A DNA stretch of 64,000 bases. It comes from Pseudomonas viridiflava (GTDB lineage: Bacteria > Pseudomonadota > Gammaproteobacteria > Pseudomonadales > Pseudomonadaceae). Position 1 is the first letter of the stretch. Every line of letters starts with the position of its first letter. A program made the position numbers and the translations under genes. The stretch is from positions 124,001 through 188,000 of the forward strand of contig NZ_UUPU01000067.1 in the NCBI RefSeq assembly GCF_900591205.1. The letters run 5' to 3'. The notes beneath the pieces were generated by a model that saw nothing but the letters and a program-made list of their open reading frames with translations, was not told the DNA's origin and did not search any database. Below are positions 7,520-15,650 of this stretch, in pieces.

Positions 7520-8023
7520 TCAGCAGGTGCAGCACATCATCGGCATGCCGTTGCAGCTCATCATCATCGGCATGGCGCAGTCGTTCATCAGTTTGCTCAT
7601 CAGCATGCAGCAGTTGGTCATCATGGCCATGCTCATGCCTGGCATCGGCATCATTTTGCACTGCATGCCGTCAGCCTGCATCGTGCACTCCATCACGCAC
7701 TTCATCATCGGCATTTGCATGCCCATCATCGGCATCATCTGCATGCTCATGCCCGACATCATGGCCATGGCGTCAGCCGACATGCACATCATCGACATAT
7801 TGGCGCACTGCATCATCATCGGCATGCCGCAGTTCATCATCATCGCCATCATTTCAGCGTTGGTCTTGAACTGTGCCATGTCCATGCCGGCGGCCGGCTT
7901 CATGGTGCACATCATGGCGTCCCCAGCCATTTCGCATTGCATGGTCGCCATCATCATCGGCATGCCCATCATCGGCATCATGGGCATGGAAGTGTTCATC
8001 GGCATCTGCATTGCGTTCATCAT
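7520..8023 (-). CDS. Methionine- and cysteine-rich protein, putative metal-binding or oxidant-scavenging
   Basis: By direct count this 167-residue protein has 67 Met and 15 Cys, no Trp or Tyr and a single Phe. Met runs such as MPMMPMMGMPMMM recur together with MxC, MC and CC groups, and the C terminus is rich in Cys (MMCCTC). The start ATG is well supported by GGAG 8 bases upstream (8032-8035). There is no signal peptide or membrane segment, so it should be cytoplasmic. Dense Met/Cys suggests binding of soft metals such as Cu(I) or Ag(I), or a sacrificial sink for oxidants, as with the periplasmic Met-rich MrpX; both are inference. It stands alone, with a shared terminator at its 3' end. Confidence 0.85.
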   Translation of the reverse strand: MMNAMQMPMNTSMPMMPMMGMPMMMATMQCEMAGDAMMCTMKPAAGMDMAQFKTNAEMMAMMMNCGMPMMMQCANMSMMCMSADAMAMMSGMSMQMMPMMGMQMPMMKCVMECTMQADGMQCKMMPMPGMSMAMMTNCCMLMSKLMNDCAMPMMMSCNGMPMMCCTC

Positions 8024-8040
8024 GTTCGAAACTCCGTAAT

Positions 8041-8293
8041 CGACAGGAAATGGCTAAGTTCTGGCGCCGATTCTAGAGATGCCAGGCGACGGCGCAAGAC
8101 GCCGGCAGAGCAGCACTATCGGATGTTCGCAGGGGGGCTTAGTCGATTAAAACAGCTGCAACGGATGTGATGTCGTCGATTGCGAAGCTATTACGCGACG
8201 AGCGACCGCTATCTGGCTTTAAACGACGCTTTGGATATTCGATCAAGGAATGTCATCCAACCAGAAGGAAATAAACGATCTAACAACTGCGCC
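8041..8293. other. Intergenic region, no feature recognised
   Basis: About 250 bases upstream of the Met-rich gene. It should contain that gene's promoter. I see no convincing gene, RNA or named operator in it. Confidence 0.4.
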
Positions 8294-8575
8294 TTATCTG
8301 CCGGGCGCCTCCAACGTGCGCATCAATTCTTCCGCTTCGGACCCCGGAGTAAATCTGAACCCGTACATTTCATCTGTGGCAAGGATCTGACCCAGCGTCT
8401 CAAGCAACTGCGCCTCTGTCGGTGAGTCACGCAGCAATTTATGGGCGGGAAGTAACAACTCGGCGCCAACGCCTTGAACACTCGCAGCATCAATCACGGC
8501 GAAGAGGATAAAGCGCAGGCGTATTTCGCGGTCTGTCGGCCAAACCGTTTTTCGCTTTCCCAAGGTGGGCCTCAT
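8294..8575 (-). CDS. Hypothetical protein (93 residues)
   Basis: It starts MRPTLGKRKTVWPTDREIR, followed by a mixed alpha-type sequence with no signal peptide, membrane segment or Cys motif. Codon choice is in line with neighbouring genes. The ribosome site is weak. I do not recognise the family. It lies in line with the GAF gene on the same strand, 130 bases downstream of it, and could be co-transcribed. Confidence 0.5.
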   Translation of the reverse strand: MRPTLGKRKTVWPTDREIRLRFILFAVIDAASVQGVGAELLLPAHKLLRDSPTEAQLLETLGQILATDEMYGFRFTPGSEAEELMRTLEAPGR

Positions 8576-8705
8576 TTTTCCGGAAAAATCCGAGGCTATT
8601 GCGCACCGGGGGGTGTTTCAAGCGCTGGACGGCAAGATAGGCCGCTTCCTACATCCAAAAAGGAAATAGCGCACCTCCTGCCCCTTCTCGAAGCGCTGAG
8701 AAGCA

Positions 8706-9158
8706 TCAAGCGCTGTTGCGTTGCAACTCCAGCGTCGTACCGATAAGTCGGGTGAAGATGGTGAGGATTTCGATCATTTGCGTGTTCTCAAGCTGCCTGG
8801 GCAACGCATCGAGGGCGCACAAGGTGCCGAAAACGCTGCCGTCCGAGAACACGATGGGCAACGATATATAACTTTCGAAGCCGTGTTGCTTAGGCAGCGG
8901 ATGCTCCCAGAACACCGGGTCAAGACTGGCATGCTCGATGATGATCGACGTGCGATTACCGCGCAGTTGGTTGCATAACGTGGCCTCAACCAGCAATTCG
9001 TCGCCCGCCTCCATGCCGAATTGCAGCTCATCATGTACCGCGCACGCCACCCAATGCGTGTCAGTCATCTTCGAAATGGCTGAAAATCGCAACCCGGTCA
9101 AACGCGAGGTAAGGCGCAGAATATTGGAGGTCGTTTCGATCTCCGTAATCGCATCCAA
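8706..9158 (-). CDS. GAF-domain protein (stand-alone)
   Basis: About 150 residues that form a single GAF fold: a helical start, then LRFSAISKMTDTHWVACAV, the central ISLPIVFSDGSVFGTLCALD motif typical of phytochrome-like and kinase-associated GAF domains, and a final helix. GAF domains bind small ligands or chromophores. No kinase or cyclase part is attached, so it may be a detached sensor piece of a histidine kinase or act through a partner. The start is unclear. No ATG lies in frame; a TTG at 9158 is the conventional choice, but the frame stays open upstream and a good GGGAG site stands 6 bases before an in-frame ATC at 9188. Confidence 0.75.
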   Translation of the reverse strand: MDAITEIETTSNILRLTSRLTGLRFSAISKMTDTHWVACAVHDELQFGMEAGDELLVEATLCNQLRGNRTSIIIEHASLDPVFWEHPLPKQHGFESYISLPIVFSDGSVFGTLCALDALPRQLENTQMIEILTIFTRLIGTTLELQRNSA

Positions 9159-9261
9159 TTCTTCAACTGTTAGATGTTTGATAACACTCTCCCAAGCTCA
9201 CAGGTGTCGCCACTGCATCGGCCGCCCGTGATGCGGCTTAAATCTCGGCCGACGAAATGCA

Positions 9262-10011
9262 TCACTGCACCGGCAGGAAATTCATCAGCAGCAAGCTTTG
9301 CGCGTAATTGAGCCCGATCCGCCGGTAGCGCTCATCGAGCATCTGGGTCAGCAGGTCGAGGCGCGCCACGATTTTGCCGAACTCCACGGCAAAACTGAGG
9401 TTGCTGCCCTCCTCCGATATTTCATTCGAAAACAATAGCAGCACGCCATTGGCATCCTGGCGTTTGCTGAGCAACCAAGTGGCCTTTTCGATATTACGCG
9501 CGGCATTGCTGACGAATTGCGGGTTGATCGAGTCGGTCATGTAGAACTCGGTACGCCCGCCGTGGGCGGTCACGAGCATGCTGCCGATCGCGTAGATAAA
9601 GGCCCCTACGCGGTCACCTTTGAACTCCGGGCTCAGGGAGTAGCTCAGGGCCGCCAGGTCGCGACGCTCGCCAAGGGCCGGCAGCGACCGCTGTTGTTCA
9701 ATGGCCTGGCGAATCTCCCGCGCAGCCGTCACCGCATCCGGGTAACCGGACTGCCGCCATTGGTTGGGGTTGCGCAGGTAGAGCTTGTTCATCAGCAGAT
9801 ACAGGCTTTGCAGGTTGTCGCGCATGCCCAGGGTCGCCATGCGATCGACGCTGGTCTGGAAGAACTCATCGGGTTTGCCATTGCTGAACTGCTTGGCGAT
9901 ATCCCGCCCTTGTTGCTGGGTGCAACCGCTGGCGCAGAGCATCAACACCGTAACCAGCCACAACGGCCGGCGCATCCAGCGAATTTTGAATAAACGTGAC
10001 GTGCGATCCAT
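9262..10011 (-). CDS. Putative lipoprotein of unknown function
   Basis: From the ATG at 10011 this is a 249-residue protein with a basic start, a hydrophobic segment (WLVTVLMLCASGC) and a lipobox whose Cys would be lipidated. It is followed by a mostly helical domain with SLYLLMNKLYLRNPNQW and a C terminus NFLPVQ. It should be anchored in the inner or outer membrane facing the periplasm. An earlier in-frame start at 10065 and a later one at 9975 are possible; the last would give the most typical lipoprotein leader. I do not recognise a functional family. Confidence 0.75.
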   Translation of the reverse strand: MDRTSRLFKIRWMRRPLWLVTVLMLCASGCTQQQGRDIAKQFSNGKPDEFFQTSVDRMATLGMRDNLQSLYLLMNKLYLRNPNQWRQSGYPDAVTAAREIRQAIEQQRSLPALGERRDLAALSYSLSPEFKGDRVGAFIYAIGSMLVTAHGGRTEFYMTDSINPQFVSNAARNIEKATWLLSKRQDANGVLLLFSNEISEEGSNLSFAVEFGKIVARLDLLTQMLDERYRRIGLNYAQSLLLMNFLPVQ

Positions 10012-10216
10012 CGGCACCCGATCTGGTTCTTTTGCCCTCGCGGGGGATCGGCGGGGCTGCGACAAAGATAGATTGGATAAATGAAAAAAAGTGCAATGGG
10101 GCTGGGTAGATAGTTGTCATTAGCGCCTGCCGGGCGTTTGGCTCGATTGAACCGTCAAGAATCCGTTTCACGACCTATACTCAAAACTACCAACAGTTGT
10201 TGGGGAGGTCAGGACC

Positions 10217-10291
10217 ATGAAACATCCCATTCGAGCGCAAATGATTGTCCAGATGATTTGCCTGCTTTCGGTGGCTCAGCTTTTCTGCTGA
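10217..10291 (+). CDS. Short leader-like ORF (24 residues) upstream of the peroxidase gene
   Basis: An ATG at 10217 has a strong GGAGG site (10204-10208) 8 bases upstream and opens a 24-codon frame beginning MKHPIRAQMIVQMICLL. Its hydrophobic middle could be a truncated signal peptide or small membrane peptide. About 265 bases follow before the peroxidase start. It may be a leader peptide, a broken secreted-protein gene, or chance. Confidence 0.3.
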   Translation: MKHPIRAQMIVQMICLLSVAQLFC

Positions 10292-10548
10292 GCGGTAAAC
10301 GAGGGCGTTGGAAGTCAGCTGCGGGTGCGGCGAAACAACACTGTGCCCGTCAAAATGAGCACGCCGCAAGCGTCGGAAAACGCCTTACAGTGGCGCCACA
10401 AGCGGCGCCGCAAACGCACGCCACCGCTCTTACGCAATGCAATGGCATCCCTTACCCGCACGCCGCAAATTTCAATCTGCCCGTAGCGTTGGAACCCTTT
10501 CAAGACATTACGCCACTGACTGCCGCACTGCGGATGACCGCATGTTTC
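10292..10548. other. Intergenic region upstream of the catalase-like operon
   Basis: About 260 bases with inverted short repeats (for example GTGGCGCCACAAGCGGCGCC around 10390). No supported gene. It probably carries the promoter of the peroxidase-cytochrome pair. Confidence 0.35.
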
Positions 10549-10555
10549 GGAGGGA

Positions 10556-11638
10556 GTGGATTTGTCGCGTTTTCTTTCAACATTTCGATCACGTTGGTGC
10601 TCAGCACTCTGTATCGGCTTCATTGTTGCCGGTTTGGCGCTTGCATTTGCCTGGCTGGCCGGGTGGATCGGCCAAGGCCGGCTCACCTCCGAGCAGGTGC
10701 TGGCGGTGCTCGTCAAAGATGCTCCGCATCCGTTCCCTGCGGGTTTCAGGCGCGCACATGGCAAAGGCATGTGCTTTACCGGGCAGTTCGAACCCACTCG
10801 GCAAGCGGCCGAGCTCTCGTCTGCAAACGTCTTCCGTGGAGTCTCAACCCCGGTGGTGGGGCGTTTTTCCCTTGGGTCCGACAACCCGCACGCAGCGGAT
10901 AACACCAGCCGCGACCTGAGCATAGCGCTGCAACTCAAGGATCTCGAAGGCGGTGAATGGCGCATTGCAATGGTGAACAGCCCCTTCTCCGCCACTGCGA
11001 CCGTTGAGGAGCTGGTAGCAATGATCAGCGCATTTGAGCCTGATGCCACTGCCCAGGCTCCAGTGCCGGCCAGGGTTGAGGCGTTCTACCACGCCCACCC
11101 GCAAGCGAGAAACCTTGCCCTGTGGTCTGAAAACGCCCCCTGGGCCAGCAGTTTCGCCGTCACCCAATTCAACAGCATCAACACGTTCGTGTTTATTTCC
11201 GCGCAGCAGCACAAACGCTTCGTGCGCTGGGCGTTACAGCCACGCCTGCCGTTCAGCGCCTGGCCGGCAGACGCGCGCGAAAAAGCCCAATCGCAGGATT
11301 TATTCGACGAGCTTCAAACCCGGCTTGCTGCCGGGCCGCTTGTATGGGACTTGGTGATAACCGTTGCGGAGGCGACCGACCCCGTTCTTGACCCTTCACA
11401 GCCGTGGCCTGAGAGCCGGCAGCGGATCAATGCAGGAACGCTGACCGTGAACGCAGTGAGCCAACAGGCGACAGGCGCGTGTCGCGACATCAACTTTGAC
11501 CCGACCATTGTCCCGAACGGGATCGAGATTTCGGATGACCCGATCCTGCACGCACGATCAGGGGTTTATGCAAAATCGTTCAACCTGCGACAACGCGAGA
11601 ACGGCGACAACGCGCTTGGCAAAGAGGTGACGCCATGA
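10556..11638 (+). CDS. Catalase-family heme peroxidase, membrane-anchored (SrpA-like)
   Basis: This 360-residue protein starts at a GTG with GGAGG 2-7 bases before it. It has an N-terminal membrane anchor (about residues 17-37) and a compact catalase fold. The distal-side motif RRAHGKGMCFTG (His68) and the proximal heme-ligand motif ARSGVYAKSFNLR, with an R-xxx-Y pattern, are both present. It is shorter than true catalases, which are about 480 residues or more, and fits the catalase-related peroxidases that reduce organic peroxides in the periplasm. The ATG of the cytochrome b561 gene overlaps its stop (ATGA), so electrons probably come from the quinone pool through that partner. Confidence 0.9.
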   Translation: MDLSRFLSTFRSRWCSALCIGFIVAGLALAFAWLAGWIGQGRLTSEQVLAVLVKDAPHPFPAGFRRAHGKGMCFTGQFEPTRQAAELSSANVFRGVSTPVVGRFSLGSDNPHAADNTSRDLSIALQLKDLEGGEWRIAMVNSPFSATATVEELVAMISAFEPDATAQAPVPARVEAFYHAHPQARNLALWSENAPWASSFAVTQFNSINTFVFISAQQHKRFVRWALQPRLPFSAWPADAREKAQSQDLFDELQTRLAAGPLVWDLVITVAEATDPVLDPSQPWPESRQRINAGTLTVNAVSQQATGACRDINFDPTIVPNGIEISDDPILHARSGVYAKSFNLRQRENGDNALGKEVTP

Positions 11639-12183
11639 AGAACCCCAACCCTCAGCCCAAGCGCTACAACCTCACCGGCCGCATGCTCCACTGGTTAATG
11701 GCCGTTCTGCTGCTGTCCTCCCTGTTCATCGGCGTTGCAATGAGCAGTGCGCTGCAGTGGCGAGCGCAGCTGCTGAGCGCCCACTTATGGCTGGGCGTAG
11801 GCATTTTCATCCTCGCCGTCATGCGCATCTGCAATCGGTGGCTCAACCCCTCACCCGCGTCGCCGGAGGGGCTGACGCTATGGCACAGGTACGGATTGGC
11901 GGCGGTGCACCTTGCGTTTTATGGCCTGATGACGATGCTCCCCCTGATTGGCTGGGCGATGCTTTCAGCAGGGGGTTATCCAACACCCAACGTTCTTGGC
12001 AAGGCGCTTGCGGTGCTGGTACAGCCTGATCCGCGATTGTACGCAGCGCTGCAGCAAACCCACGCACTGCTGGCCTATGCGTTCTTTGCATTGATCCTGC
12101 TGCATTTGGCGGCAGCGCTATTTCATGCGTGGATCAAACGCGATGGTGTTTTCAGTCGAATGGGGTTTGGCCCGAACAAGTGA
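11635..12183 (+). CDS. Cytochrome b561-type membrane protein
   Basis: This 182-residue, four-helix membrane protein has the heme-ligand histidines expected for bacterial b561 proteins: MLHWLMAVLL, SAHLWLGVGIF, AAVHLAFYGL and LLHLAAALFH. It starts 4 bases inside the peroxidase gene, the typical arrangement for a peroxidase and its quinol-oxidising electron donor. It likely moves electrons from the quinone pool to the periplasmic peroxidase. Confidence 0.92.
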   Translation: MKNPNPQPKRYNLTGRMLHWLMAVLLLSSLFIGVAMSSALQWRAQLLSAHLWLGVGIFILAVMRICNRWLNPSPASPEGLTLWHRYGLAAVHLAFYGLMTMLPLIGWAMLSAGGYPTPNVLGKALAVLVQPDPRLYAALQQTHALLAYAFFALILLHLAAALFHAWIKRDGVFSRMGFGPNK

Positions 12184-12271
12184 TTCGCCACGGCCTCTGC
12201 GGGCATCCGCCTGCCGTTCCTTTTTTGGGTGAGCATAGGGCTGAAGTGGCATCTTTGAGCGCGCCAGATGC

Positions 12272-12292
12272 AAAAAGCCCAGCACTGGGCTG
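12272..12292 (+). terminator. Probable terminator after the b561 gene
   Basis: A run AAAAAGCCCAGCACTGGGCT forms a short G/C hairpin between the b561 gene and a convergent small gene. The T tract on the plus strand is poor, so it may mainly serve the minus-strand gene. Confidence 0.45.
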
Positions 12293-12314
12293 GGCTGGGT
12301 CTGTTTCAACGTAA

Positions 12315-12644
12315 CTACTCTGCGGGGGACTGAGCGGATGGCGCCTCTTTCTTCACTGCGGGCGTTGGCTCGGGCACTTCCACCCAACCCTTTTTCAAAT
12401 ACTCGTCAGCTACAATTTTGCGTATCAAGAAACAGTAGATGATTGGCAACCCCCCAATAGGTATGGCCGCCCACGGCGGGCCTGCGAGAAATCCCAGCCC
12501 TATCGCGACACCCCAGATCAACAAGTGCCGCCAAAGGCCGGCAAAAAGAAGATAGATCGCACCAAGAAACAATATCGCCAGAACCTGAAATGCATCGACC
12601 TCTTCAACCTGGTCACTGTCTGGGCTTTTGAAATAGCGGGTCAT
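12315..12644 (-). CDS. Small membrane protein, unknown function
   Basis: From the ATG at 12644 (MTRYFKSPDSD) the product has 109 residues. Hydrophobic segments lie around residues 22-40 (FQVLAILFLGAIYLLFAGLW) and 45-75, then comes a polar tail rich in Pro, Ala and Glu. The longer upstream frame is less protein-like. No family recognised; it is divergent from the next gene. Confidence 0.7.
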   Translation of the reverse strand: MTRYFKSPDSDQVEEVDAFQVLAILFLGAIYLLFAGLWRHLLIWGVAIGLGFLAGPPWAAIPIGGLPIIYCFLIRKIVADEYLKKGWVEVPEPTPAVKKEAPSAQSPAE

Positions 12645-12804
12645 TTCACTGTCCGTGTGGGGAATAATCACGGGGATGTTAGCACTGAAGGTCAGATGCT
12701 TGTCTCGGTGCCGCGATTCATCCGGGTCGAAGGTTGACACTACAGCGTCCGGCCTGACTGATAGACTGGCCAAGTTAAAAACAATCAGTTTTTCGAGAAA
12801 CAGT

Positions 12805-13137
12805 ATGAATTCAAAATTGACGGAAGAAGAGATGCGTCGGGCTCTGTTCGGTGAACCTGAGCCTCATGCGCCAACAGTTATTGCTCCAGTACCGGAGATC
12901 GTCGCGGAAAAAGTACCTGCGCAGCCGCTAAAAGCCGTGAAGAAAAAACCAGTCTCAAAAGGCTTTACACCCAGATTGAAAGTCACACTGCGGGTGGGGA
13001 ATGAATTTGAAGGCAAGATGCACGAGATTGTGCACGAGGCTGACACGCTGAGTTCCCTGGTTGCCGAGCAAGAAGCAACCAGGGCTGCGAGAAAGAAATT
13101 CAGGTTCGTGGAAGTAGTGTCTGTCAAAACAATGTGA
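12805..13137 (+). CDS. Hypothetical protein (110 residues)
   Basis: It starts MNSKLTEEEMRRALFG. A Pro/Lys-rich linker follows (about 20-55), then a compact basic domain with LKVTLRVGNEFEGK and HEADTLSSLVAEQEA. No signal peptide or membrane segment. The layout of an acidic head, flexible linker and small alpha/beta tail suggests a binding or regulatory protein, but no function can be assigned. Confidence 0.7.
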   Translation: MNSKLTEEEMRRALFGEPEPHAPTVIAPVPEIVAEKVPAQPLKAVKKKPVSKGFTPRLKVTLRVGNEFEGKMHEIVHEADTLSSLVAEQEATRAARKKFRFVEVVSVKTM

Positions 13138-13181
13138 GTGAAGCCTGTCGACCTGGGCCAAGACGCGCGCACGTAGTGGCT

Positions 13182-13790
13182 TCACCCCTCGGGAAACTCC
13201 ACATACGCAATCACTTTACCGAACGGCGCGCTGGCCATACCGACCGGAACTGTCATGCCGGTGTACCCCGGCACGGGTGCATTCATGGTGAACACCGTCT
13301 GGCCCAGCGTCTGATTATCCGCAGCGACAATCAGAAAATACTTGCCGTCGGCTGGCGCAATACCGGACCACTCAACCGTCAAAGGATTCTGCCCCGCCAG
13401 ATGGTCCGCTACGACGTTACCCTGCGCATCGACCACTGCCAGACGGGGTTTCAATACAGTTTTCGAAAAGCCGAAGCACAGGTTATTGCACATGGAATTG
13501 ACGTTGATAACGTAGGTTTGCCCCTTGCGCAGCTGGAAGTCGAACACCCGGTAATTACCCGGTATCTGCCCAACTTCGAGGCGTGGACTCGTTAGTCCGA
13601 TCTCCCACCGCTCTGGAAATAAACCCCGGTTAATCGGCAATGGGGTCGAAGGCGCCAGCTGGAGGGCTTGCTCGAATGAGTGTGCAACAGGCGTGGTGGA
13701 CGAGTTCAGTTGTTGTTGATTGATAACTGAGGTGTTTGTGCAGCCCGTCAGCAATGAAAACACAATGGCAGGCAAAAAGTATTTGAACAT
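13182..13790 (-). CDS. Putative lipoprotein of unknown function
   Basis: From the ATG at 13790, with AAGG 7 bases upstream, this is a 202-residue protein with a typical lipoprotein leader (LPAIVFSLLTGC). The mature part is beta-rich, with VFDFQLRKGQTYVINV resembling domains that bind surfaces or partners, and a paired Cys segment (MCNNLCFGF). It should face the periplasm. The next gene upstream on the same strand encodes a membrane protein, so the two may form an operon. Confidence 0.75.
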   Translation of the reverse strand: MFKYFLPAIVFSLLTGCTNTSVINQQQLNSSTTPVAHSFEQALQLAPSTPLPINRGLFPERWEIGLTSPRLEVGQIPGNYRVFDFQLRKGQTYVINVNSMCNNLCFGFSKTVLKPRLAVVDAQGNVVADHLAGQNPLTVEWSGIAPADGKYFLIVAADNQTLGQTVFTMNAPVPGYTGMTVPVGMASAPFGKVIAYVEFPEG

Positions 13791-13867
13791 GGGTACGCCT
13801 TGGACAGAATTATAGGTGTAGATAAACAGGCTATCACCACGCCAGCAGCCCAGCGCAGGGCCGGGCT

Positions 13868-14308
13868 CTAAACCTGTATGGATGACTTGAAATAGCCCGT
13901 TCGGCGCATCTGCACGCTGTATACCCAAACTGCAACCAGCAGGGCTGCTTGCAGGGTGGACGGCAGCACGTACCAGGCAACCTGCACGTATTGGCTGCTC
14001 GATACCAGAAAGATTTCAGGCAGCATCAGCGGGATCAGCGCCAGCCCGAAAAGCAATGCGCCCAATAGAAACCAAGAGGATTTCGCACTGCGTCGCCACA
14101 GCAACAGACCACTGACGGCCAACAGAATGCAGGTCAGTAGCGCGGGGAGCAGCATGATTATCGAAACATCACCCATCCTGGCCATCCCCCAGCCTTCGCC
14201 GACCAGCCAGTAGCCGATTTTTATTGTGAGAAGCAAGCAATAGAGCGCGGATAACGTGACCAGCGCCGGGCGTGAAGGGTGTCGTACCTGAGATGTACTT
14301 CTGTCCAT
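13868..14308 (-). CDS. Four-helix membrane protein, unknown function
   Basis: From the ATG at 14308 (MDRSTSQVRHPSRP) the 146-residue product has four hydrophobic helices with an RRSAKSSW loop in the middle. Short charged ends suggest an inner-membrane protein. An ATG at 14347 in frame is a less likely start. No family recognised. Confidence 0.7.
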   Translation of the reverse strand: MDRSTSQVRHPSRPALVTLSALYCLLLTIKIGYWLVGEGWGMARMGDVSIIMLLPALLTCILLAVSGLLLWRRSAKSSWFLLGALLFGLALIPLMLPEIFLVSSSQYVQVAWYVLPSTLQAALLVAVWVYSVQMRRTGYFKSSIQV

Positions 14309-14384
14309 AAATTCCAGATCTAACGATAGGCCGGACAATCCAGCCAACCACCGCAGTTTACCGAAGGTTCAGCGGATCACGCAG

Positions 14385-14768
14385 CTAAGGCTTTTCCTCT
14401 GGCTGGGTATCGTGCAAGAAGCGAAGGCATTTGCTGACGACACGCTTGGTGAACTGTTCACCCACCGCCATTCTCTTCTCACGAGTGCTTTCTACCGGAA
14501 TGGCTTGCGCCTCAAGAATCATATTCGCACGCACCTGCTTTTGTATCTCAAGCGGAGGAGCATCCGCATCCCCCGGATAATCAAGCGGGTAACCCTCCTG
14601 CCTGTTGAGAATAATCACAGCAGCGTCACGTTCAAAGAGACGGCATATCCCCAACTCTGTGTCAGAAAACTTCACCTTATCCCCGTCCTTCGTCCACGCC
14701 CAAGCGTTCGAGCAGGCGATCAGCCCAGTACTCGCGAATACGATTGACGCGATCTTGCCCTTCATCAT
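14385..14768 (-). CDS. Secreted or periplasmic small protein, unknown function
   Basis: The product has about 127 residues with a clear signal peptide ending SNAWA. The mature protein is soluble and charged, with two Cys (GICRLF and SKCLRF) that could form a disulphide in the periplasm. GAGGG lies 4 bases before the first ATG and 7 before the second (14765), so the second may be the real start. No family recognised. Confidence 0.75.
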   Translation of the reverse strand: MMKGKIASIVFASTGLIACSNAWAWTKDGDKVKFSDTELGICRLFERDAAVIILNRQEGYPLDYPGDADAPPLEIQKQVRANMILEAQAIPVESTREKRMAVGEQFTKRVVSKCLRFLHDTQPEEKP

Positions 14769-14996
14769 GGTCCCTCATGCAAAGGCACAGAGGTTATCAC
14801 TGGTCTGTGCGGCCATCCAATGTGGCTGGAAGTGGCAAAGCTGAACGCGGCGGTGGTAGCGGTTCGCGCCCTCTACTGAGCAATGGATTATGGAGTCGAA
14901 TTATAGGAATGCCGATTTGCAAGGACATGGCAACACCCGTAATACTCGCGAAATGGAATTCAACGGCCGTTTAAAAACAGAGCTCAGAGTAAGCAA
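14769..14996. other. Intergenic region, nothing recognised
   Basis: About 230 bases between divergent small genes. No gene, RNA or repeat that I can support; it must hold the two promoters. Confidence 0.35.
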
Positions 14997-15215
14997 ATGA
15001 CTGCATGGCGAGAACAGAGCTTCTGGAGCAAGGTTGGCGTCTTGGCCTGCCTGGCGTTCCTGATGCTGATCCCTGACTATGGCATCGACTCCGGGCTCGG
15101 CGGCGGCTCATCCGGTCGCAAGCGGGTGTTCAGTCCCGGCTTTGTCCTGCTCTGCGTGTTCGTGGCGGTGATTGAACTGATAGCGCTGAACCACTTCTAT
15201 GGACGACACGCGTAA
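14997..15215 (+). CDS. Small two-helix membrane protein, unknown function
   Basis: A 72-residue protein with two hydrophobic segments (VGVLACLAFLMLIPDYGI and VLLCVFVAVIELIALNHF) joined by a Gly/Ser-rich loop. Its stop is immediately followed by the ATG of the next gene, so the two are co-translated. No family recognised. Confidence 0.65.
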   Translation: MTAWREQSFWSKVGVLACLAFLMLIPDYGIDSGLGGGSSGRKRVFSPGFVLLCVFVAVIELIALNHFYGRHA

Positions 15216-15470
15216 ATGGCAGATCTGATGGAAAATCTCGCTGGCCCCAGGACACCCCAGCAGGAACTGTTTTACGACCTTGAAGATGCGACGGCAGTTA
15301 TTGCCTGGTCGGTCGCCGAGCTGACCACTATCGCGGGGCTCGCTCAATCACCCGAGATGGCAATTGCCCTGATGAAAGTGGGGAAATTGCTCACCGCTCA
15401 GCAGGAAAAGCTCAGCGGGTATGCGGATGAGGTGAAATCGGCGAGGATTGTGCGGGGGAAGGCTGAATAG
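15216..15470 (+). CDS. Small hypothetical protein (84 residues)
   Basis: It starts directly after the stop of the preceding gene. The sequence is helical and soluble (QQELFYDLEDATAVIAW, then LAQSPEMAIALMKVGKLLTAQQEK). It has the look of the short helical proteins common in Pseudomonas accessory regions; I cannot name a function. Confidence 0.65.
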   Translation: MADLMENLAGPRTPQQELFYDLEDATAVIAWSVAELTTIAGLAQSPEMAIALMKVGKLLTAQQEKLSGYADEVKSARIVRGKAE

Positions 15471-15599
15471 CGGGGTTCGGTAGGGCTTTTTATACGCCGA
15501 CCCGCTGATCGCAATTTTCAACGAGTTGCGGCACCCGCCTGAAATAATGCGCAAACGATCCGCCTTTACGCTGCCGGCTTTGCCGAACGCCAAAAACAC

Positions 15600-15625
15600 A
15601 AAAGCCCCGCTAGTGCGGGGCTTTT
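15600..15625. terminator. Rho-independent terminator
   Basis: AAAAGCCCCGC-tagt-GCGGGGCTTTT is an almost perfect hairpin with A and T tracts on both sides, so it can work in both directions. It lies just outside the left island border, where the original downstream flank of the tRNA-Ser gene would be, so it was probably the tRNA terminator before the island inserted. Confidence 0.88.
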
Positions 15626-15634
15626 GTTTGAATC

Positions 15635-15650
15635 TTGGCGGGAAACCAGG
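15635..15650. repeat. Left attachment-site copy (tRNA-Ser 3' end, 16 bp)
   Basis: TTGGCGGGAAACCAGG is identical to 31449-31464, which is the 3' end of the tRNA-Ser(UGA) gene including CCA (read on minus). Only this 16-base tail is present here, not the rest of the tRNA. This is the pattern expected for an island that inserted into the 3' end of the tRNA gene. Confidence 0.75.

Noticed and set aside
7506..8039. A plus-strand frame rich in Ile, His and Met opposite the Met-rich gene
   Set aside because: Complement of ATG-rich codons (CAT) creates it by chance; the minus strand has the ribosome site.
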